Shown here: positions 1-5,396 of the stretch, in pieces
How positions within the stretch are numbered: the stretch's first letter is position 1
Layout: each line of letters starts with the position of its first letter
Assembly: GCA_017613485.1 (NCBI GenBank)
Contig: JAGADS010000320.1
Span: forward strand, 1 to 6,466
Direction: 5' to 3'
DNA from: Treponema sp.
GTDB lineage: Bacteria > Spirochaetota > Spirochaetia > Treponematales > Treponemataceae
DNA length: 6,466 bases
Position numbers and translations under genes: made by a program
Notes under the pieces: generated by a model
What the model was told of the DNA's origin: nothing
Databases searched by the model: none
What the model saw: the letters and a program-made list of their open reading frames with translations, nothing else

Positions 1-255
1 ATCGATAACGCACTTAAACTTGTCAACAAACAGAGGGCAGACTTGGGTGCATATCAGAACCGCCTTGAGACAGCATCAAGAGGTATCGCCATCGCAGCTG
101 AGAACACACAGAGTGCAGAATCAGTCATTCGTGATACTGACATGGCTTCTCAGATTGTAGAATATACAAGGGATTCTATTCTGACACAGGCAAGTACAGC
201 AATGCTGGCACAGGCCAACGCCCAGTCACAGAATGTATTGGCTTTGCTTCAGTAG
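1..255 (+). CDS. flaB: Flagellin, C-terminal part (spirochete core filament protein FlaB type), 5' end outside window
   Basis: Structural subunit of the flagellar filament; in spirochetes the filament lies in the periplasm and FlaB forms its core. The frame is open from base 1 and ends at TAG 253-255, giving 84 visible residues. They show the conserved flagellin C-terminal D1/D0 helix pattern: an [12 protein letters not shown] segment (visible residues 12-23), a helix with AENTQSAES and IRDTDMA, then [20 protein letters not shown] at the end. The window cuts the gene, so the TTG at 43-45 is an internal codon, not a start. No cysteine is visible, as is usual for flagellins. A terminator-like hairpin follows about 70 bases after the stop, then flaG. 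The family call is very safe; the FlaB name and the paralogue number (treponemes carry several flaB copies) are inferred from context. Confidence 0.93.
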   Translation: MDNALKLVNKQRADLGAYQNRLETASRGIAIAAENTQSAESVIRDTDMASQIVEYTRDSILTQASTAMLAQANAQSQNVLALLQ

Positions 256-323
256 TTATAAAACCGCATGGATTGTCTAAGAGAGAACTGGATGTCATCT
301 TTTTGACAAATTATGCGTAAAGG

Positions 324-360
324 GGAGGAAGGTTGCGCCACCTTCCCCGCTCTTTCTTTT
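324..360 (+). terminator. Probable Rho-independent terminator after flagellin gene
   Basis: Bases 327-333 (GGAAGGT) pair with 340-346 (ACCTTCC) around the 6-base loop 334-339. After a bulged A326 two further G-C pairs are possible (324-325 with 347-348). A pyrimidine tail, TCTTTCTTTT, follows at 351-360. The tail is interrupted by C residues, so termination may be partial. It lies immediately before the flaG ribosome binding site and would separate abundant flagellin message from flaG-fliD. Confidence 0.6.
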
Positions 361-376
361 CAGGAGGAAAAAGTCC

Positions 377-754
377 ATGAATACGATAAACAGTACGATT
401 GGGCCGGTAATGGCAATGGATGGCCGTTCTTTCTTCAACACAAGTAGTGCACGCGCACAAGTACAGTTTACCGATACGAATGTGCTTCCTACGAGTGCTG
501 CAGAAGTATCACAAAACCTTGCCGATAATCTGGCCAAGACAGAAAAAACCGTGCAGGAACTACAGCAGCTTTCCGACATGGTTTTAGGACATACAGTTCA
601 GTTCAAGATTAACAATGAGCTGGACAGAGTCATTGTTGAAGTAGTTGATCCTGCGACCAACAAGGTTATCAGGCAGATTCCGTCTGAAGATCTGCAGAAA
701 ATTCAGATTCAGATGAAACATGCCATTGGACTGCTCTTTGACGAAATGATATAA
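377..754 (+). CDS. flaG: FlaG family flagellar protein
   Basis: FlaG proteins are small flagellar-locus proteins, usually next to fliD; where studied they affect filament length, and their biochemical role is not settled. The 125-residue product fits the family's size. Residues 1-45 are polar and look disordered. A helical stretch with glutamines follows (about 45-70), then the FlaG core: VQFKIN (74-79), RVIVEVVD (84-91), and the family hallmark VIRQIPSEDL (97-106), ending with a helix containing GLLFDEM (118-124). The start at 377 is supported by AGGAGG at 362-367, nine bases upstream. The gene lies between flagellin and fliD, the usual FlaG position. No signal peptide, transmembrane segment or cysteine is seen. 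A weak terminator-like hairpin follows the stop codon. Confidence 0.9.
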   Translation: MNTINSTIGPVMAMDGRSFFNTSSARAQVQFTDTNVLPTSAAEVSQNLADNLAKTEKTVQELQQLSDMVLGHTVQFKINNELDRVIVEVVDPATNKVIRQIPSEDLQKIQIQMKHAIGLLFDEMI

Positions 755-758
755 ATGC

Positions 759-799
759 CTGCGCTGTTCAAACCGGACAGCGTAGACTTACCTTTTTTT
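759..799 (+). terminator. Hairpin plus offset T tract between flaG and fliD (weak terminator or attenuator)
   Basis: Bases 759-769 can pair with 775-785 to give an 11-bp stem including two G-U wobbles (761/783 and 768/776), closed by the 5-base loop 770-774. A run of seven T residues is at 793-799, but seven bases separate it from the stem. That spacing is not ideal for intrinsic termination, so partial read-through into fliD is more likely than a full stop. It could also act as an mRNA stability element or part of the fliD leader. Confidence 0.45.
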
Positions 800-800
800 G

Positions 801-813
801 AAGGGACGGGGAT
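801..813 (+). promoter_or_regulatory. fliD ribosome binding site with two GGA motifs (possible CsrA target)
   Basis: AAGGGA at 801-806 is the Shine-Dalgarno sequence, seven bases before the fliD ATG at 814. The same short leader contains two GGA cores: 804-806 inside AGGGA (fits the ANGGA motif bound by CsrA/RsmA proteins) and 810-812 inside ACGGGGAT (806-813), which differs from the ACANGGAT consensus at one position. The ribosome site is well supported; CsrA binding is inference, and Shine-Dalgarno sites resemble CsrA motifs by nature. Confidence 0.5.
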
Positions 814-2886
814 ATGGCTGACGGAATTAGCATACCGGGTGTAACCGACAAATACAAGACTAACGACCTCGTAGAAGCCCTCATGGAAACTGAGCGCATA
901 CCGTTAAAGCGGGAACAGGCTCAGTTGGAGAAATATGAGGAGCAGCAGGGAGCGTGGCGTGACGTAAACCAGAAAATGTCTGCGCTCCGTACGAGTGTAA
1001 AATCCTTATACTCATTTGAGAATCCTTTCAACAATAAGCTCGCAACCTCTTCTGATGAATACGCAATCACAGCAGATGCAGACCGTGACGCGGATTACGG
1101 TTCTTTTAAAATCGACGTAATACAGCCTGCAACGGCAGACCGTTTTTTAAGCGGCAATATAGACAAAAACATGCGTGTCGAGAAAGGTGTCTATACCTTT
1201 AAGGTTGGCGACAAGACTGTTTCCTACAACTGGAAGGGCGGAAAACTGACTGATTTTGTCTCTGGATTGAATAAGAGGGGCACTAATCTTTTAAAAGCCT
1301 CAGTTATCGGTGTAAGTGCGGGAGAAAGAGCCCTTTTAATTGAAAGCCTTAAACCTGGACTTGAAAACAAGCTGGTCTTTCAGGATGCCGCCTACGATTT
1401 TGCAAAACAAATCGATATGATAACTCAAACGTCTGGTGAAGGTGTAACGAAACTTGAATCAAAACCAGAATCCTTTACCACCCCAACAACTAATGACCTT
1501 AACCCGCAATCCAACCTGCCTCCCATTACAAGAAGCGGTGTCACATCTGACGGAAATACAATAACAGTTTCACCTCGCGGAGGATTTGAAATTCCAATTC
1601 CAGAGGAAGCAAAAAATGCACCTGATGGAAAAATTGAGTTTACAATCACAGTTTCTCCAACAGAGGACATAACGGATGAAATAAACGCAGGACTCGCCTC
1701 CCCTACCATGGCAAATCCTGGTTCAGTTGAATATAAGGGTGTCACGGTTTACAACGAGGAAAACGACAGTACACTCACACAGATGGCTCTTGCAAATCCT
1801 GTTGTCCCAGTGGAGGATGACCGCTACGTCTTTGTAAAGAACTCTGATGGAAGCGAGGAAGCTGTATCCGATAATTCAATAACAAAGCATCCAGACGGAG
1901 AGATGACCGTAATCATTTCCCTTCCTGAATATCCTGATGCCGTAAGCATTATAATCAGGAATGCAAACACAGGCAAAGAGCTTTCTATGTCAGTGCCTGA
2001 AACATACGACGGTGAAAAAGGAATCGGTTTTAAACCGAATCATGCAGTGGGAACTGCCGGCGATGCCATAATCAAATACGAGGGCATTACAATTACAAGA
2101 GGCACAAACGACATAGATGATGTTGTTCCAGACGTTACATTACACATTCATGAAAAAACCGATAAAACAGCTACAATCACGATAAACCCTGACAAGGAAA
2201 GTGCAAAAAATGCCCTGATTACTTTTGTAGGTCAATACAATCAGGTTATTGCGGAGATGAATGTCCTTACCACAAACAAGCCTGAAATCGTTAATGAGCT
2301 TGATTATCTTTCTGAAAGCGAGCAGGAAAAAATGATGCAGAAGCTGGGAATGTTCCAGGGTGACTTCTCGCTTACAAACGGAAAATCCCAATTCCAGCAG
2401 ATTGTATCAAATAATTACAACTACGGTTATGACGCAGACATCACGATGCTCAATCAGATAGGCATATCCACAAACGCAAGCGGAAGAAGCTCTGGTTACA
2501 ATGCATCCCAATTGCGCGGATATCTTGAGATTGACGAGAAGAAACTTGACAGTCAGCTTGAATCAAATCTTGAGCAAATCAAGGATCTCTTTGGCTTTGA
2601 CCAGGACGGCGACCTTATCATTGACAGCGGCATCGGCTACATGCTTGACAGGCAGCTTGAGGCATGGACAAGAACAGGTGGTATCATCTCCACAAAGAAT
2701 TCCAGCCTCAAAACAAAGATAGATAACTCCAATTCAAAGATAACAAAACTCCAGACTCAGCTTGACAAAAAGGAAGCTGAATTAAAATCCAAGTATTCCA
2801 CAATGGAAAGTACTCTCAATAGTCTGGAAGGTCAGCAGTCTACGATCAAGAACTGGTCGGATCAGTTGAATAACAGCAGAAAGTGA
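814..2886 (+). CDS. fliD: Flagellar filament cap / hook-associated protein 2 (FliD)
   Basis: FliD caps the growing filament and folds exported flagellin into place at the tip. The 690-residue product has the FliD N-terminal domain at about residues 4-110 (ISIPGVTDKYKTNDLVEALM near the start, then SFKIDVIQPATADRF). The FliD C-terminal domain starts near residue 416 with GDAIIKYEGITITRGTNDI, continues through FVGQYNQVIAEMNVLT (from 471) and LDYLSESEQEKM, and ends in a coiled coil rich in K, S, Q and L (about 624-690). It is much longer than enterobacterial FliD (about 470 residues). The excess is a beta-rich middle region, about 200-415, presumably an enlarged surface domain. No cysteine and no signal peptide are seen, as expected for type III flagellar export. 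Start at 814 follows AAGGGA with good spacing. The next gene begins eight bases after the stop, so co-translation is likely. Confidence 0.95.
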   Translation: MADGISIPGVTDKYKTNDLVEALMETERIPLKREQAQLEKYEEQQGAWRDVNQKMSALRTSVKSLYSFENPFNNKLATSSDEYAITADADRDADYGSFKIDVIQPATADRFLSGNIDKNMRVEKGVYTFKVGDKTVSYNWKGGKLTDFVSGLNKRGTNLLKASVIGVSAGERALLIESLKPGLENKLVFQDAAYDFAKQIDMITQTSGEGVTKLESKPESFTTPTTNDLNPQSNLPPITRSGVTSDGNTITVSPRGGFEIPIPEEAKNAPDGKIEFTITVSPTEDITDEINAGLASPTMANPGSVEYKGVTVYNEENDSTLTQMALANPVVPVEDDRYVFVKNSDGSEEAVSDNSITKHPDGEMTVIISLPEYPDAVSIIIRNANTGKELSMSVPETYDGEKGIGFKPNHAVGTAGDAIIKYEGITITRGTNDIDDVVPDVTLHIHEKTDKTATITINPDKESAKNALITFVGQYNQVIAEMNVLTTNKPEIVNELDYLSESEQEKMMQKLGMFQGDFSLTNGKSQFQQIVSNNYNYGYDADITMLNQIGISTNASGRSSGYNASQLRGYLEIDEKKLDSQLESNLEQIKDLFGFDQDGDLIIDSGIGYMLDRQLEAWTRTGGIISTKNSSLKTKIDNSNSKITKLQTQLDKKEAELKSKYSTMESTLNSLEGQQSTIKNWSDQLNNSRK

Positions 2887-2894
2887 GGCAAAAC

Positions 2895-3485
2895 GTGAAA
2901 TTAAAGGTAAATGGCGAGGATGTTGACATTACCCTTGACAATGAGAAGACTGTAGGGGATTTCCTTAAGTCATTCGAGTCTGAGGCAGATAAAAATCAGG
3001 CTACCACAACAAAAATCAAACTTAACGGGAAAACTATTCAGGCGGATGACATCGACAGTATTCTTGACATAGAGCTTACCGAAGACACCGTTATTGAGCT
3101 TGACGTTGTATCAAAACCGACTGTAATTGAATCTTTCCATAATTGTGCCTCAAATTTTGAGGAAATAGATTCAAAACTCCCGGAAATCAGTGTTCTTCTC
3201 CAGAGTGGCAAAGACAGGGAAGCCTCCGACATAATCAACTCACTTGCCGTTGCAATGTCTGATTTTGTTCATGTTGCACGTATGTCTGCTCTTTTTCCTG
3301 AACTTTATCAGCAGATTTCGATTGAGGGAAACAACCTTCAGGCATTTTTTGAGGAATTCTCTCCAATCTTGAAAGATTTTGAGCAGGCCATGGAATCAAA
3401 GGATTCGGTAACAGTTGGAGACCTTTCTGAATACGAAATAAGTCCAAGATTAAAAATTGTCATTCAAGCATTGCAGACTTTATAA
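2895..3485 (+). CDS. Conserved-looking protein: ubiquitin-like N-terminus plus helical C-terminus; candidate flagellar chaperone
   Basis: I do not recognise a named family. From GTG 2895 the product is 196 residues. Residues 1-72 look like a beta-grasp (ubiquitin-like) fold: strand LKVNGEDVDITL, helix TVGDFLKSFESEA, strand TKIKLNGKTI, and a final strand TVIELDVV. Residues 77-196 are predicted all-helical, ending in SVTVGDLSEYEISPRL (171-186), a D-L-x-E-Y-E-x-x-P pattern I associate with small helical-bundle proteins. There is no signal peptide or membrane segment. Start choice: an in-frame GTG also exists at 2883, overlapping the fliD stop, but GTG 2895 has GTGAGG (2883-2888) six bases upstream and leaves the fliD terminator codon free. 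The location right behind fliD is where other bacteria keep fliS/fliT export chaperones, so a chaperone or filament-assembly role is plausible but inferred. Confidence 0.8.
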   Translation: MKLKVNGEDVDITLDNEKTVGDFLKSFESEADKNQATTTKIKLNGKTIQADDIDSILDIELTEDTVIELDVVSKPTVIESFHNCASNFEEIDSKLPEISVLLQSGKDREASDIINSLAVAMSDFVHVARMSALFPELYQQISIEGNNLQAFFEEFSPILKDFEQAMESKDSVTVGDLSEYEISPRLKIVIQALQTL

Positions 3486-3499
3486 TTTCCGTGTATAAT
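3471..3499 (+). promoter_or_regulatory. Probable sigma-70-type promoter for the PilZ gene and downstream genes
   Basis: A perfect TATAAT -10 lies at 3494-3499. A partial -35, TTGCAG, lies at 3471-3476, separated by 17 bases. The -35 falls inside the last codons of the preceding gene. Transcription would begin about 3506 and give a roughly 40-base leader before the ATG at 3548. The perfect -10 and exact spacing support the call; the -35 matches only the TTG half. It would let the PilZ-tsaE-tsaB group be expressed apart from the flagellar genes. Confidence 0.55.
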
Positions 3500-3547
3500 G
3501 TTAAACAGATACATGTTCAATTCTAAAAGTATACAGGAGATAGATTT

Positions 3548-4639
3548 ATGGGACTAGATGGAAATGGTTCTCCACTTACTGCACGTCAAAACCCCTTTAT
3601 TTTCACTTTCTTGATTATTGTTGCATTAGTTATTTTAGGTATTTTGATAATTCATCTTATAACACGTCATATTCATAAGCAGCATTCATCAAAAAAATAC
3701 ATAGACGAGCACAAAAATCAAGTTACATCAAAAAAGAATATTCTTGCTGTTTCCCGCATAGCTTCACTTGATGCAGAGGAACAAAGATTACTTCAGCAGA
3801 TATGCATGGATTATACTCCTCCAAACATTGAGTACCTCATAAAAGAAACTGGTCCGATTGAAGAACTTCTTAAAAGAAAATATTCAGAAATGATTAACAG
3901 TCATGCTGATGATCATGAGATTTCCGTACTGTTCTCCCTTCAGTTTAAACTGGAAAAAGCACATGACGAGGCTCTTTTCATCACTACGACAAACAGTCTT
4001 GCAGTAGGTCATGAATTTACATTCAAGGACATAGACGGAAGGGATTGGTTCCTTACTCTTGTAAAAAATACACCGCAATCAATTGAACTAAACATTCCAA
4101 AAGCACTTGCTGAATCTGACAGAAAACCTGAGCCTCTTTCACGTTTCATGCTTTCATTTACCTCAAGAGGAAATATAAGCTATACATTGCAGACCAGGGC
4201 TATGCGTTACGAAGAGGCAAAAGAGGGTGTATATTCACTTTTCATTTCAAATTCCAACAGTCTGAAACCTGTTCAGCGAAGAAAGTATAAGCGTCTTTCA
4301 TATATAAGCCACTGTGCATTTTCTGCCGTAAAACCAACAGCAAAAAAAGCTGACGGCACTTCAAAAAGCTACGAGATCCTTGAGAATAAGTATGACGGAT
4401 TTCTTCAGGATATTTCAGCAGACGGTGCCAGAATCTCATGTACAATGCCTATAAAAGAAGAGCAGTACATACATATAAAATTTTCGATTAATGAAAAAGA
4501 ACAGAGTGCAGTCGGTTTGATTATCTCTACCAAAAAGAGTCCTGACCAGAATCAATTCATACTGCATATAAAATTCACCGATATATCAATAGCAGCAAAA
4601 AATCAGATATACGCTTTTGTTTACGGGTATACGGGATAA
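3548..4639 (+). CDS. Membrane-anchored PilZ-domain protein, YcgR-like (predicted c-di-GMP receptor)
   Basis: Predicted c-di-GMP binding protein, probably controlling motility. In the 363-residue product, residues 17-38 form one transmembrane helix (FIFTFLIIVALVILG and on) followed by basic R40-H-I-H-K44. By the positive-inside rule the C-terminal bulk is cytoplasmic and only about 16 residues face the periplasm. Residues 45-145 look helical. About 148-240 resemble the YcgR N-terminal beta domain (VGHEFTFKDIDGRDWFLTLV). The PilZ domain follows, with both c-di-GMP motifs intact: R245-x-x-x-R249 in QRRKYKR, and D288-I-S-A-D-G293 (D/N-x-S-x-x-G). The start has AGGAGA at 3535-3540 with seven bases spacing. 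Enterobacterial YcgR is soluble, so the anchor is a difference. Other spirochetes have soluble PilZ proteins (PlzA in Borrelia). Ligand binding is well supported by motifs; the output target is unknown, though flagellar neighbours suggest the motor or filament. Confidence 0.88.
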   Translation: MGLDGNGSPLTARQNPFIFTFLIIVALVILGILIIHLITRHIHKQHSSKKYIDEHKNQVTSKKNILAVSRIASLDAEEQRLLQQICMDYTPPNIEYLIKETGPIEELLKRKYSEMINSHADDHEISVLFSLQFKLEKAHDEALFITTTNSLAVGHEFTFKDIDGRDWFLTLVKNTPQSIELNIPKALAESDRKPEPLSRFMLSFTSRGNISYTLQTRAMRYEEAKEGVYSLFISNSNSLKPVQRRKYKRLSYISHCAFSAVKPTAKKADGTSKSYEILENKYDGFLQDISADGARISCTMPIKEEQYIHIKFSINEKEQSAVGLIISTKKSPDQNQFILHIKFTDISIAAKNQIYAFVYGYTG

Positions 4640-4650
4640 AGATAATTCTT

Positions 4651-4674
4651 AAGGAGGCTTGCGTTAATAACGCA
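4651..4674 (+). promoter_or_regulatory. Strong Shine-Dalgarno displaced from its start codon by a small hairpin
   Basis: AAGGAGG at 4651-4657 is a full Shine-Dalgarno sequence, but the first ATG is at 4686, 28 bases away. Between them bases 4660-4665 (TGCGTT) pair with 4669-4674 (AACGCA) around the triloop AAT. If folded, the hairpin cuts the effective spacing to about 15 bases. An in-frame TAA at 4668-4670 rules out any start before 4671; the only in-frame alternative is ATT at 4674. The arrangement could tune translation of the next gene. Confidence 0.45.
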
Positions 4675-4685
4675 TTTCTAACAGC

Positions 4686-4949
4686 ATGAAGGTCAAGGAA
4701 ATCAATTCAATTTCAAGAGAAGACGGTTATATATATTACATCAATCGGTATAGAGGAAACGCCGTACTGGATATCCTTGCAAAAGAAGTTACTGTTCCTG
4801 TTTCTTTTACCATTGAAATAAATCCGCTTGGACAGAAAAATATAGAAATCGAGAGTCTTCCTTCCAGTTTAAACTATCCGGTAATGCCAGTTAAGAAATC
4901 GCTAAAGGAATTCATAGACTCAATGTATACCGAGGGAGTTTTACCCTGA
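4686..4949 (+). CDS. Small protein of unknown function, upstream of and in frame with tsaE
   Basis: An 87-residue product I do not recognise. It is rich in alternating hydrophobic residues, suggesting a compact beta-rich fold (VPVSFTIEINPLG, residues 38-50), with a final helix around VKKSLKEFIDSMYTEG (69-84). There is no signal peptide, membrane segment, cysteine or recognisable motif. Coding is supported by its fit between two genes on the same strand and its tight spacing to tsaE: TGA 4947-4949, then two codons, then the tsaE ATG in the same frame. The start is uncertain: ATG 4686 lacks a nearby Shine-Dalgarno, and the strong AAGGAGG lies 28 bases upstream across a hairpin. ATT 4674 would add four residues. 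Read-through of the TGA would fuse it to TsaE. A role linked to tsaE is only suggested by position. Confidence 0.68.
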   Translation: MKVKEINSISREDGYIYYINRYRGNAVLDILAKEVTVPVSFTIEINPLGQKNIEIESLPSSLNYPVMPVKKSLKEFIDSMYTEGVLP

Positions 4950-4955
4950 TTAAAT

Positions 4956-5396
4956 ATGGATTTATCATTTCAGACAAACAGTTCAGAAGAAACCATTGAG
5001 CTTGGACGTAAAATCGGTTCTCTTTTAAAACCAGGCGACATAATTGCAATGGAAGGTACTCTAGCCGCAGGAAAGACAACTATTACAAAAGGAATAGCAC
5101 AGTCTCTTGGAGTTGATGATACCATAACCAGCCCTACTTTCTGTCTTATAAGCGAATATTCAGGAACAAAAATGCCTCTTTACCACATGGACGTTTATCG
5201 CCTTGAAGGAGCTGAGGATTTTTTAAATCTTGGAGTTGAGGAGCTTCTTTACGGAAACGGTGTCTGTATAATTGAATGGAGCGAAAAAGTCAAATCAGTA
5301 TTGCCAAAGAAGACAATAACGCTAAGAATCGATGCAGACAACGATGGTAAAAGAAAAATAAAAATCCATAACTGGAACAACGGGAGCCTCGAATGA
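4956..5396 (+). CDS. tsaE: tRNA threonylcarbamoyladenosine biosynthesis ATPase TsaE (YjeE family)
   Basis: TsaE is the ATPase that works with TsaB and TsaD in making N6-threonylcarbamoyladenosine (t6A) at position 37 of ANN-decoding tRNAs; it acts in the cytoplasm. The 146-residue product has the family's normal size and landmarks: P-loop G34-T-L-A-A-G39-K40-T41, switch-like T58-SPTF-C-L-I-S-E-Y68, H77-M-D-V-Y-R-L83, and I106-EWSEKV112. The P-loop differs from the usual GDLGAGKT: D and the middle G are replaced by T and A, but the GxxxxGKT frame is intact. ATG 4956 is chosen for its alignment with the family N-terminus; the nearest purine-rich site (GAGGGAG 4932-4938) is 17 bases away, so translation may depend on ribosomes finishing the small upstream gene. 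Its end overlaps tsaB by four bases (ATGA). Confidence 0.95.
   Translation: MDLSFQTNSSEETIELGRKIGSLLKPGDIIAMEGTLAAGKTTITKGIAQSLGVDDTITSPTFCLISEYSGTKMPLYHMDVYRLEGAEDFLNLGVEELLYGNGVCIIEWSEKVKSVLPKKTITLRIDADNDGKRKIKIHNWNNGSLE

Noticed and set aside
43..45. TTG that could be read as a start for a 70-residue protein
   Set aside because: The flagellin frame is open from base 1 and the residues before it match the family, so it is an internal codon of a gene cut by the window edge.
303..308. TTGACA, a perfect -35 match, in the gap before flaG
   Set aside because: No -10-like sequence lies 16-18 bases downstream; that stretch is the terminator stem.
752..779. Possible sigma-28 promoter before fliD (TAAA, then ACCGGACA 16 bases on)
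   Set aside because: Only about half of the GCCGATAA element matches and it lies inside a hairpin.
1425..1745. Antisense open frame of about 106 codons within fliD
   Set aside because: It lies opposite a well-supported gene, matches no family I know and has no supporting signals. The same holds for the other antisense frames inside flaG, fliD and the PilZ gene.
2883..2885. GTG overlapping the fliD stop as start of the next gene
   Set aside because: GTG 2895 has a Shine-Dalgarno-like GTGAGG six bases upstream and gives a beta-grasp domain starting right at its first strand; the four extra residues add nothing.
4659..4670. A three-codon TTG-CGT-TAA frame after the AAGGAGG, as a leader peptide
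   Set aside because: Only one base separates the Shine-Dalgarno from TTG, too close for initiation.
4934..4945. AGGG/CCCT hairpin before tsaE as a terminator
   Set aside because: A four-pair stem with a large loop and no T tract; too weak, and mostly inside the upstream coding region.
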